IMG/VR virus record: IMGVR_UViG_3300023501_000016
Coordinates: 1-49,905 of that record
Source of the DNA: a virus
Direction: 5' to 3' (one strand)
Length of the DNA stretch: 49,905 bases
Shown here one piece after another: positions 41,597 to 49,905 of this stretch; positions within the stretch are counted from its first letter, which is position 1; each line of letters begins with the position of its first letter. The translations under genes were made by a program, and so were the position numbers. Under the pieces are notes generated by a model. That model was not told where the DNA came from and ran no database searches. It worked only from the letters and a program-made list of their open reading frames with translations.

Positions 41597-44500
41597 TATG
41601 CTACCCTTACATATAATGTGTATGTTTCAATCTGTACTGGATTAGCAAGCAACTTGCCACCAACACCATATAAAATAGATGTTTGATAATCTATTGTGTA
41701 ATCTTGCGTGTATGTTCCGATGTAGTTAGTGTCTTCATAATTCTCTAATACTTCTACATCTTGATAATCTGAAGTATAGTCCGTAGAATAATCAACATCA
41801 TCATAACTTGAAACATAAGTTTCAGAAACATCTGCGCCTTCAAATGTATCTATATAGTTGCCTAAGTACACATCCTCTTGATAGTCTACTGAGTAGTCTG
41901 TATCATAAGTCTGTTCAATATAGTCAACAGTGTAAGACTCGTCAACTGCATTAGCATCATAAGTGCCTGTGTAGTTTCCAGCATATAGTGTTGAGTACGA
42001 AGGAGTATAGTCGCCAAGATAATCACCAACATAAGTTAGTGTGTAGTTTGACTCATAGTCTCCTGCGTAAGTAGTGCCGTAATCACCAGCATAAGTTGAA
42101 TCGAAACCGCCTTCGTAGACTCCATCAAATCCTTGCAAGAAATCACCAGCATAAACTGATTCGTAAGTTCCTTCGTAGATCGTGTTGTAATCACCTAAGT
42201 AATTGCCTTCGAAGTCAACAAGATAATCAGTTGTGTAATCTGAAATATAGTTGCCTTCGTATTCGATATCGTCATAGGTCGAAACATAGTTGCCGAGATA
42301 GTTTTGCTCTTCATAAACACCGCTATAGTCTGTGACGTAATCACCACTATAGTCTCCAACATAATCACTAACATAGTTTCCTACATATACTTGATCGTCG
42401 TATGCAGTTTCATAAGTTGAAGTGTATTGACCAATGAAGTCGCCGATATAAAGACTAACATAGTTGCCTGCGTAATCAATGTCATCATAGTTAGAAGTGT
42501 ATTCACTTGCATATGTTGTAAGATATTCTGTCTCGTAGAACCCAGAATAAGTTGCTGTGTAAGGACTCTGATAATCACCGGTGTAATCTGTGTTGTAGAA
42601 ACCTGTGTAATCTGTTTCGAAGTCACTAACATAGTTTCCTGCGTAATCAATATCATCATACTCACCAGTATACTGCGCGACGAATGTTGATTCGTACTGA
42701 TTAAGATAGTTTGAATCATATGTTCCTGCGTAGATCGCACCATCATAATCAGTGGTGTATACAGTAGCATAATCAGATATATAATCACCATCATATGCAG
42801 TACCATAAGTGCCTGCATAGTTCTCTTGGAAGTCTCCCTCGTATCCAGAATCGTAATCAGAGATATAATCGTCCGAGTACTGTGAGATATAATCGCCAGC
42901 ATATATGTCAGAAATATACACATCGGTAAAGTTGCCCGCATAATTCTCGGTGAAGTTACCATCATATGTTGAAATGTAAGCAGAGACATAGTTGCCGTCA
43001 TACTGTGACGCATATGATCCTTCGTACTGAGTAAGGTATTGTCCTTCGTAAGTCTCAACATATCCAGAGATATAATCGCCCAAATAGTCAACTAAGAATG
43101 CGCCTTCATAATCTGTGATATAACCTGTGCCATAAGTGCCGGTGAAGTTACCATCATATGTTCCAATAAATGATTCTTGGAAAGCACCTTCGTAAACAGA
43201 GATATAGTCGCCATCATATGTGTCAACATAATCAGAAGCATAGGTTCCTTCGAAGTTAGCAGAGAAGTCGCTTTCGTATGCTGAACCGTAATCTCCTAGG
43301 AAAGTTCCAAGATACTCTGAGTCATACGTACCTTCATATTGCTCTTGAAAGGCACCATCATAAGATGACAAGTATTGTGAAACATAAGTGTCGATGTAAT
43401 CTACGTTATAAGTTCCAGTAAATGTAGCAGTAAACTCACTCTCATATTGACTTGAATACTCGCCTGTGTAATCATCAGTATACGATCCTTCGAAGTCACC
43501 TTGATATTGAGTGATGAAGTTTGATTGGTATTGAGAAACGTAATCAGATGTGTAAGTTTCAATGTAGTCTGAGACGTAGTTGCCTTCATATGTTGCACCA
43601 AATGCGCCTTCATATTCAGATAGATACTCGCCTACGAATGTTCCAATATATTGTGCGCTAAACTGAGCGCCAAAGTTGGCAGCAAAGTTACCTTCATATG
43701 ATGCTACATAGTTTCCTAGGAATGTGCCGAGATACTGTGCGCTAAAGTCGCCGGTGTATACTACAGCAAAACTGCCTTCATACTGAGAAACATAGTTTCC
43801 TTCGAATGTTCCGAGATAATCAGTTGCGTAAGTTCCCGCGAAAGATTGAGCGAACGATCCTTCGTACTGAGACGCATAGTCTCCGTCGAATGTTCCGAGA
43901 TAGTTAACACCAAACTGACCAGTGAAGTTTTGTGAGAATCCGCCTTCGTACTGTGACGCATAGTCTCCGTCGAATGTTCCTATATACTGCGATACATATT
44001 GGGTTGCGAAGTTTGCCGCAAAAGATCCGGTGTACTGTGTAGCATAATTTGCGTTGAAGGTTCCTAAATAGTTTGCAGTAAACTGTTGATCTTGCACACG
44101 CTCATACGCACCGAGATATTGAGAAAGGTAATCGCCTTCGAATGTTCCAATATATTGTGCGTTAAATGTCTCGTTCTGCGCACGTTCATATAGTCCTACG
44201 TAGGCAGAGTCGAAACTACCTTCGAATGTTGGAATATAGTTAGCAGAGAAGTTCTCGTTCTGCGCACGTTCATATAGTCCTGCGTATTGACCAGTATAAC
44301 CACCAGTATATGTTCCATCATAGTTTGCAGTGAATTGCTCGTCCTGCGCACGTTCATATAGTCCAGTGTATTGACCAGTATAGTTACCTATGAATGTTCC
44401 TAGATAATCAGATGCATAGTTCGCAGCATCGTCTCGATCATATACACCAAGATATTGTCCCAGGTATTGACCAATATAGTCGCCTAAATAGTCAGAAGTT

Positions 44501-47500
44501 CTTGTCTGATTCTGCGCACGTTGATAACCACCAGCATATTGCCCAACATAATCACCTTCGAATGTTCCCGTATAGTTTGCGGTGAACTGCTCTTGTACAT
44601 CACCTTGATATGCACCAGTGTATACGCCAAGATATTGTCCTGTGTAAGTACCTTCAAAGACTGCTGTACGAGTTTCATTCTGCGCACGTTCATATAGTCC
44701 TACATAACCGCCAGTATATTGTCCAGTAAAGTTACCTTCATAAGTTGCACTTCGTGTGGTATTCTCTGCACGTTCATAACCACCAGTATATCCACCGGTG
44801 TATGATTGTTGAATACCCTCTTGAGTGGTCTGTGATATAACTTCCTGAGCAGTTCGTTCATAACCGCCAGTATATCCACCAGTGTAAACACCAGTATATT
44901 GACCAGAGTATTGTCCTGTGTATGTTCCACCTCCGACAGCATAATTTGTCGTAGTCGGAGAGTTGGCAATTACACCGACTTGCCAACCACTATTTGCAGG
45001 AAACGCTGATGGAGGTTGTCCGAATGGGGACCAAGTCAAAGTACTCACTGGGCCATTAGCGCCAGTCCATGTAAATGCAGTTCCATAATAATTGTTGGCA
45101 TAAGTGGCAGAGGCGCGGAGGAATGTATAACCGTTCCTATCAGCAGTTGTACCATATGCCGGCGCACCGCTCACCGGCGCGCCGGAACCTGAACCGTACC
45201 ACCAAATTATTATACCATACCAACTATTTCTCTGAGTAGTGCTAAGTGCTGATGTAAATGTCAGTGTTACGTATGGCCCCGGTGCCACCCCAAATGACTC
45301 ATTCTTAGTTAACGCATGAACGGTAGCATTTATAGGAGACCAATAGGTATCTGCCATACTATTGCCGGCGGACTGGTTACCGCCAGAATAACCCGAAGGA
45401 GTTGGGTTAAAACCTATAGAATATTGGGTAAGGTAAAGGTTTGTATAATAACCTGTCACCATTGTTGTCGAGTCGGTGTAATTGTTGCCCGTATAGTTGA
45501 CAGTGCTAGTGAATGACTCATTAGTTGACTGTGTTATTGCTTCAGAAATACCAGTCTGTTGTGTCTCTTGTACTTGACCAGTATATCCACCTTGATATCC
45601 ACCAGTGTATCCACCAGTGTAAGTACCGGTGTAAGTAGACTGTATAGTCTCTTGTACTTGACCAATATATTGTCCTGTGTAAGCGGCGACATAATTTGCA
45701 GCAAAGGTTTCGTTAATAGCAGTTTGTTGTGTCTCCGAGATTTGACCAATATATTGTCCTACAAAGTTGCCTGTGTAGTTCTCCTGAATTACCTCGTTAA
45801 CACCATCAGTAATGTTCTCAGACTGTATGCGAGTATAACCACCAGTAAATTGTGTAGCATAGTCTGCTCTATCGTATGATCCTTGGAAAGTTTCATTAAT
45901 GCTTTCGCCCACAACACCAGTATATTGTCCTGTGTATGCTGCCTGATAACTTCCTCGCTCGAAAGATCCTGTAAACAATTCATTGATACTTTCTCCTACA
46001 CCACCAACATAATTGCCTGTAAATTGTGTGTTGTAGTTTTGTCTATCGTAGTTTTCAGCATTAACTGTGTCTAGGTTTTCAGAAATCTGTCCTGTGTATT
46101 GTCCCGTAAACTGTGTCGCATATTGTCCGCGGTCAAAAGATTCTTGGTTAGTAGTGTTCTCACTCTCGCCAATCTGTCCTACATATTGTCCTGTGAAGGT
46201 CGAAGTATAGATTCCGCCATCATAATTACCAGTATATGATACATTCTCAGTTTGTCCTACCTGACCAACATATTGTCCAGTATATTGAGATGCATAGTCT
46301 AGTCTATCATACGATCCTAAGAATGTTGCGCTGAAAGACTCTGGTACACCACCAGTATAACCACCGGTAAATTGTGTAGCGTAGTCTATTCTATCATACG
46401 ATGCTAGATAATTAGCAGTAAATGCGCCTTCATAATCACCTGTATAAATTTGCTCATACTCTCGCGTATATGATGCGCGGTCATACGTACCCAAGAAGGT
46501 TGCAGTGAAAGCACCACTATAATCGCCTGTGTATATGCCTTCGTACTGTGTGAGATAATTAGCACGATCATAAGCACCCTGAAATGATGCTGTAAAGTTA
46601 CCTAAATAATCGCCCGAGTAAACAGTTTCAAATTCGTTTGTATAGTTTGTACTATCATATGTTCCTAAGAATGTTGCATTGAAAGCACCACTATAGTTAC
46701 CGGTGTAGTCAACAGTAAAGTTCGAAATATAACCTGAACTATCATAGTCGCCTAAGTAGTCTGTATTGTATAGACCAATATAGTTTCCGGTATAAGTTGC
46801 AGCAAATTGAGTCTCGTATGCTTGACTATCATATTCACCCGAGAAGGTTGCGCTGAATGATCCTGTGTATGAACTTGCGTATGATGATATATAATCACCC
46901 GCATATGTTCCAGCATCATAATTCGCTGTGAAGGATGCACTAAAATCAGAAACATAATCTGTAGCATACTGCGCTGTGAATATAGAAGTGTATGCAGAAC
47001 CCGCAAAAGAGGCAGCGAATTGACCAGTGAACTGACCAACATAGTTACCTAAATAGTCCGACTCGAATGCACCAACGTAAGGAATACCGTCGAAACTGGC
47101 AGCAAAGTTCTGACTGAATGTTCCGATGTAATCACCGATATAAGATGAATCATATACTGATAGGTACGTAGTGCTATCGTACTCGCCAATAAAGGATGCT
47201 GTGAATAATCCTGAGTACTCGCCAGTATAAGTTGTTTCGAACTCAGCGATATATGCTTGAGCATCATAAACACTTACATAAGCAGAATCGTAATTGCCAA
47301 GATAATCGCCAACATAAGTTTCTTCGTATGTTGATATGTAATCTGTGCCTTGATAATCTGTAGCATATTCTGTATTGTATAGACCAATATAGTTGCCAAC
47401 ATATTGACTAGCATAGTTGCCTTGATACTCGACTCCATCAAATACACCAGTGTATAGTGTTTCAAATTGTCCACCATATTCACTCTCATAAGTTGAAACA

Positions 47501-49905
47501 TAATCAGAAACATATTCAGTGCCATCATAAGGCGAGATATAATCACCAAGATAATCTGATATGTAATCACCAGTATAGATGCCAGTATATTCTACAGTAT
47601 AGTCTGTTGAGTACTGCGCTTCATAATTACCAGAGTAGGTAGAAATATATTCTCCACCATAATCGCCTACATATACTGTTTCGAACTCATCAGTGTATTG
47701 TGAAAGATAGTTTCCTGCATATACATTCTCATATCCAGCATCAAAGGTTGCTGTATAATCTGTCTCGAATCCGCCAACATATACAGCATCAAACTGAGTA
47801 GTATAATTTGTTTCGTACTCTCCAGCATATGTTCCGAGATAATCGCTGATGTAATCACCAGCGTATAAATTTGTGTAAACACCTTCAAAGGCAGTTTCAT
47901 AATCAGCAACAAAGTTGCCCTCATATGCCACTTCATCATACTCGCCTTCATATTGTGTAATATAGTCAGTTGTATAATCCGACTCATATCCACTTGCATA
48001 TGTTCCTAGATAATCACTGATGTAATCACCAAGATAGTTCTCTGCGAACTGACCTTCGTATTGTGAGTCGTAATCTGTTAGATATGTTCCAAGATAATCA
48101 GCAGTGAAGTCTCCAGCGTAAGTTGCTTGAAAGTCTCCTTCGTAGGAGTTATCATATACACCCTCATAACTTGCGCCGTAATCGCCTAGATAATCACCGT
48201 CATAAGTTCCAAGATAGTTACTGATGTAATCGCTGGTATAATCAGTAATGTAGTTTCCTGTGTATACATCATCGATATAGTTCGAGATATAGTTGCCAAG
48301 ATATTCAGTCTGGAATCCACCAAGATAATCTGAAACATAGTTGCCTACATACTCTGTGCCAGAATAATCTGAAAGATATGTGTTTGTGTAATCACTGATA
48401 TAGTCTGTGTTGTAATCACTGATATAGTTACCAGTGTAATCAACAGATTCGTAGTCACTAGCATACTGTTCAATAACAGCATCAGCATCATATGTGTTTT
48501 CATAATCACTAATGTAATCGGTGCCATCATAAGTAGGCACGTATTGATTAACGTAATCACCGAGATAGTTTTGTGTGTATTCTGTATTGTAATCGCCGAG
48601 GTAGTTCTGTGTGTAGTCACCCAGATAATCGCCATCGTATGTTGGAGTATATGAACCAGTATAATCACCGTCATATGTTCCTAAGTATTCACCAGCAAAT
48701 TCACCACTATATGTTGGTTCATAGTTGCCAGTATAAGTTGCTTCATAGTCGCCGAGATAGTCTTCTGTATACTGAGCAGTGTAAGTTTCTAGTGCTTGAT
48801 AACCTGTATCATAATAGTATTCAAGTCTAGTATCAATTGCACTACCACGTGCTACCCATGTACCAGTATCTGTCGGTCGACCTTGAGTCGCTGAACGTAA
48901 TTGATATTTACCAATACCAGTAGTTTCGACCGCTTTCTTTACTCGCTCACCAAACGTGAACTCTACTTCTGCATCGCTATGTTGTCTTAGTCCTGCCCAT
49001 CCATTCTGAGCATTACGTGCAATATAAAGAGGTCTAATTACAGCAGGTTTAATGCCTGCTTGTCTGATCCATATAGAATAAGGTATAACAGTTCCATCGC
49101 CACGTGTGTCATTAAATACACTAGGAATAAACTGTACCCAATCAGCGCCAGGACTGTTCGCACTTAGACGATACGTACCAGGCAACTCGTCTCGCATGAT
49201 ACGTATGACCAACTCTTCGCAAAATGCGTCAAGTTCTGCGTCATTCATCTCCTTAACACCGTTGGGCGTTAATGCTCTGCTCCAATATAATGGATTTTTC
49301 TTTAATGCACTAGTAGTATTAATAGGTTGTGATGCTGTTGTTACTTGATAAAGATCAGTCTGAACACCTATAGACTCCGGTGGTAAGGTCTCTTCGATTT
49401 CAATAGTAGGGAATACAATACTAGTGTTAGCAGTTTGTTTAGTTGTGTTTTGAACGTCAGTAGAGTTGGCAGTTAAAGTGAAGTTTAAAAGACCTACTTG
49501 AGTTGCTTTGATTTCGAATGTTGATTGATATGATCCTGAAAGACCACCGACAGTACTGAAGTCTTCCCACTCAACTCTTGTTCCATCAACTGAGTTAGCA
49601 GTAGGGGTTGTAGTAACGCCTTCGTTATCAAATAGTGCATCACCAGATACTGAAAGTTCGTGTCCGATCTCTTCAAATCCAGTTACTGCGTCACCATTTA
49701 CAACAACATAAACTGTATCGCCGACATATAGAGGAGACGGCATCTCACCCTGTGCGGTGAATATTGCGGTGTGTATACCAGTGCCAGGATTTGATCTATG
49801 TTCAACAGTGAAATTGACTGTGTAAAATGTGCCTGGTGTATCACCGACAGAGGTTTCGAAGAAGGTGTCGGTGAAAGTGCCGACAGCAGTTGCTCCACTA
49901 CTCGT
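41596..49905 (-). CDS. Giant tyrosine-tetrad repeat virion protein (5' end outside the window)
   Basis: At least 2,769 residues; the frame is open to the right edge. A Met at 49743 is probably internal, because the 54 codons before it encode a coherent beta-rich stretch (G-T-F-T-D-T-F-F-E-T-S-V, F-Y-T-V-N-F-T-V-E-H). The first about 350 residues are Ig-like or fibre-like (L-P-G-T-Y-R-L-S-A-N-S-P-G-A-D-W). The rest is a tetrad repeat Y/F-x-G/S-[D/N/T/Q], for example YLGDYISDYLGTYDGDY, with a non-repeat insert of about 180 residues (44930-45480). No signal peptide or membrane segment is evident. It is likely a tail or fibre protein, given the neighbours. The role is inferred. Confidence 0.9.
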   Translation of the reverse strand, partial: TSSGATAVGTFTDTFFETSVGDTPGTFYTVNFTVEHRSNPGTGIHTAIFTAQGEMPSPLYVGDTVYVVVNGDAVTGFEEIGHELSVSGDALFDNEGVTTTPTANSVDGTRVEWEDFSTVGGLSGSYQSTFEIKATQVGLLNFTLTANSTDVQNTTKQTANTSIVFPTIEIEETLPPESIGVQTDLYQVTTASQPINTTSALKKNPLYWSRALTPNGVKEMNDAELDAFCEELVIRIMRDELPGTYRLSANSPGADWVQFIPSVFNDTRGDGTVIPYSIWIRQAGIKPAVIRPLYIARNAQNGWAGLRQHSDAEVEFTFGERVKKAVETTGIGKYQLRSATQGRPTDTGTWVARGSAIDTRLEYYYDTGYQALETYTAQYTEDYLGDYEATYTGNYEPTYSGEFAGEYLGTYDGDYTGSYTPTYDGDYLGDYTQNYLGDYNTEYTQNYLGDYVNQYVPTYDGTDYISDYENTYDADAVIEQYASDYESVDYTGNYISDYNTDYISDYTNTYLSDYSGTEYVGNYVSDYLGGFQTEYLGNYISNYIDDVYTGNYITDYTSDYISNYLGTYDGDYLGDYGASYEGVYDNSYEGDFQATYAGDFTADYLGTYLTDYDSQYEGQFAENYLGDYISDYLGTYASGYESDYTTDYITQYEGEYDEVAYEGNFVADYETAFEGVYTNLYAGDYISDYLGTYAGEYETNYTTQFDAVYVGGFETDYTATFDAGYENVYAGNYLSQYTDEFETVYVGDYGGEYISTYSGNYEAQYSTDYTVEYTGIYTGDYISDYLGDYISPYDGTEYVSDYVSTYESEYGGQFETLYTGVFDGVEYQGNYASQYVGNYIGLYNTEYATDYQGTDYISTYEETYVGDYLGNYDSAYVSVYDAQAYIAEFETTYTGEYSGLFTASFIGEYDSTTYLSVYDSSYIGDYIGTFSQNFAASFDGIPYVGAFESDYLGNYVGQFTGQFAASFAGSAYTSIFTAQYATDYVSDFSASFTANYDAGTYAGDYISSYASSYTGSFSATFSGEYDSQAYETQFAATYTGNYIGLYNTDYLGDYDSSGYISNFTVDYTGNYSGAFNATFLGTYDSTNYTNEFETVYSGDYLGNFTASFQGAYDRANYLTQYEGIYTGDYSGAFTATFLGTYDRASYTREYEQIYTGDYEGAFTANYLASYDRIDYATQFTGGYTGGVPESFSATFLGSYDRLDYASQYTGQYVGQVGQTENVSYTGNYDGGIYTSTFTGQYVGQIGESENTTNQESFDRGQYATQFTGQYTGQISENLDTVNAENYDRQNYNTQFTGNYVGGVGESINELFTGSFERGSYQAAYTGQYTGVVGESINETFQGSYDRADYATQFTGGYTRIQSENITDGVNEVIQENYTGNFVGQYIGQISETQQTAINETFAANYVAAYTGQYIGQVQETIQSTYTGTYTGGYTGGYQGGYTGQVQETQQTGISEAITQSTNESFTSTVNYTGNNYTDSTTMVTGYYTNLYLTQYSIGFNPTPSGYSGGNQSAGNSMADTYWSPINATVHALTKNESFGVAPGPYVTLTFTSALSTTQRNSWYGIIIWWYGSGSGAPVSGAPAYGTTADRNGYTFLRASATYANNYYGTAFTWTGANGPVSTLTWSPFGQPPSAFPANSGWQVGVIANSPTTTNYAVGGGTYTGQYSGQYTGVYTGGYTGGYERTAQEVISQTTQEGIQQSYTGGYTGGYERAENTTRSATYEGNFTGQYTGGYVGLYERAQNETRTAVFEGTYTGQYLGVYTGAYQGDVQEQFTANYTGTFEGDYVGQYAGGYQRAQNQTRTSDYLGDYIGQYLGQYLGVYDRDDAANYASDYLGTFIGNYTGQYTGLYERAQDEQFTANYDGTYTGGYTGQYAGLYERAQNENFSANYIPTFEGSFDSAYVGLYERAQNETFNAQYIGTFEGDYLSQYLGAYERVQDQQFTANYLGTFNANYATQYTGSFAANFATQYVSQYIGTFDGDYASQYEGGFSQNFTGQFGVNYLGTFDGDYASQYEGSFAQSFAGTYATDYLGTFEGNYVSQYEGSFAVVYTGDFSAQYLGTFLGNYVASYEGNFAANFGAQFSAQYIGTFVGEYLSEYEGAFGATYEGNYVSDYIETYTSDYVSQYQSNFITQYQGDFEGSYTDDYTGEYSSQYESEFTATFTGTYNVDYIDTYVSQYLSSYDGAFQEQYEGTYDSEYLGTFLGDYGSAYESDFSANFEGTYASDYVDTYDGDYISVYEGAFQESFIGTYDGNFTGTYGTGYITDYEGAFLVDYLGDYISGYVETYEGQYLTQYEGSYASQYDGNYVSAYISTYDGNFTENYAGNFTDVYISDIYAGDYISQYSDDYISDYDSGYEGDFQENYAGTYGTAYDGDYISDYATVYTTDYDGAIYAGTYDSNYLNQYESTFVAQYTGEYDDIDYAGNYVSDFETDYTGFYNTDYTGDYQSPYTATYSGFYETEYLTTYASEYTSNYDDIDYAGNYVSLYIGDFIGQYTSTYETAYDDQVYVGNYVSDYVGDYSGDYVTDYSGVYEEQNYLGNYVSTYDDIEYEGNYISDYTTDYLVDFEGNYLGDYNTIYEGTYESVYAGDFLQGFDGVYEGGFDSTYAGDYGTTYAGDYESNYTLTYVGDYLGDYTPSYSTLYAGNYTGTYDANAVDESYTVDYIEQTYDTDYSVDYQEDVYLGNYIDTFEGADVSETYVSSYDDVDYSTDYTSDYQDVEVLENYEDTNYIGTYTQDYTIDYQTSILYGVGGKLLANPVQIETYTLYVRVA
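41685..44925 (-). repeat. Second block of Y-x-G/S-x tetrad repeats
   Basis: About 1,080 codons after the insert, with aromatic residues (Y or F) spaced every four residues in long runs. Occasional five-residue steps (x-D-D-I-D-Y, x-E-Y-x) shift the register. At the end near 41685 the pattern stops and a short non-repeat C-terminus follows (L-L-A-N-P-V-Q-I-E-T-Y). Confidence 0.95.
44030..44860 (-). repeat. Supra-repeats built on Y-E-R-A-Q-N-E-T
   Basis: About 28-residue units (seven tetrads) with one defective tetrad: Y-E-R-A-Q-N-E-T-F-x-A-x-Y-x-G-T-F-E-G-x-Y. Near-identical DNA copies of ttctgcgcacgttcatatag occur around 44170, 44255, 44340 and 44680, with degenerate copies at 44100, 44510 and 44770. 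Confidence 0.85.
44930..45480 (-). other. Inserted non-repeat domain within the giant repeat protein
   Basis: About 180 codons without the tetrad pattern, flanked by repeats on both sides. It includes S-G-G-N-Q-S-A-G-N, Y-V-T-L-T-F-T-S-A-L-S, W-Y-G-I-I-I-W-W-Y-G-S-G and F-T-W-T-G-A-N-G-P-V-S, a beta-sandwich-like composition. Its DNA is richer in G and C, with different codon choice (around 45150-45210), than the flanking AT-rich repeats, which suggests separate origin. It may be a receptor-binding or enzymatic domain. Confidence 0.8.
45490..48815 (-). repeat. First block of Y-x-G/S-x tetrad repeats
   Basis: About 1,100 codons. The N-terminal half favours Y-L-G-D-Y, Y-I-S-D-Y and similar acidic tetrads; nearer the insert T-G-Q-Y and E-S/T-I/Q-E linkers appear. 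Confidence 0.95.
45835..46680 (-). repeat. Supra-repeats of 28-29 residues built on Y-D-R-x-x-Y
   Basis: About ten units of the form F-x-G-x-Y-D-R-x-x-Y-x-x-Q-F/Y-x-G/x-x-Y-x-G-x-Y/V. The Y-D-R-x-x-Y step is five residues long, shifting the register once per unit; later copies end in a polar Q-E-S-x-N-x-T linker. Confidence 0.85.

Noticed and set aside
42381-48674. Several 60-240-codon open frames on both strands inside the giant gene
   Set aside because: They follow from the low-complexity codon repeats in another frame and are rich in M, I and T without domains.
41685-48815. Repeat array as CRISPR or non-coding satellite
   Set aside because: No spacer/repeat alternation; one continuous frame of more than 2,700 codons with protein-level periodicity.
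49698-49898. 66-residue minus-strand frame as the gene upstream of the giant gene
   Set aside because: The overlapping frame of the giant gene is open through the same region and has a better beta-rich, non-random sequence.

Overview
This window looks like part of the genome of a marine, AT-rich T4-like myovirus (straight contractile-tail phage). Every convincing gene lies on the minus strand, so transcription runs from right to left. The evidence is a nearly complete, collinear set of T4-type core genes: the head/neck/tail block 13-14-15-16-17-18-19-20-67-21-22-23, then uvsY-uvsW, the late sigma factor 55, the recombination nuclease pair 47-46, the sliding clamp 45 and the clamp-loader ATPase 44. 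I see no photosynthesis genes, tRNAs, integrase or CRISPR, and the host cannot be named from this window.

Layout in transcription order (right to left). 49905-41596 is one enormous gene, cut by the right edge, for a virion-type protein made largely of a tyrosine-centred four-residue repeat (over 2,000 residues of repeat). 41596-39295 holds a coiled-coil protein, a glycosyltransferase, a probable 2OG-Fe(II) oxygenase and a small conserved-looking protein. 39285-31588 holds fibre-like structural proteins, including a 1,647-residue protein with eight internal repeats and a beta-helix-like end. 31560-28612 is neck and tail-completion genes 13-14-15; gene 15 carries an unusual C-terminal Ig/cadherin-like extension. 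28567-21321 is an accessory structural block inserted between genes 15 and 16, with two paralogous fibre proteins and a Calx-beta-like repeat protein. 21317-11035 is the terminase, tail and head module. 10920-7732 has an FmdB-like zinc ribbon, a tail-tube-like protein, UvsY, UvsW and an Sm-like protein. 7573-1 is the early/middle replication and recombination block, with a cytidylyltransferase-like gene, an FkbM methyltransferase and a sulfotransferase among the core genes, and the start of a DexA-like exonuclease at the left edge.

Regulation is unusually readable. Consensus or near-consensus sigma70 promoters (TTGACA/T, 17-bp spacer, TATAAT-like) precede genes 44, 45, 55, the cytidylyltransferase and uvsY. 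T4-type late promoters (TATAAATA and one-base or two-base variants) precede many structural genes. At three places (genes 44, uvsY and 20) a promoter is nested over a terminator of the upstream gene, so that the new transcript would start inside the hairpin and skip it. One perfect sigma70-like promoter points the other way (7661-7689) and would make an antisense transcript. Many gene joints are UAAUG or AUGA overlaps, suggesting translational coupling.
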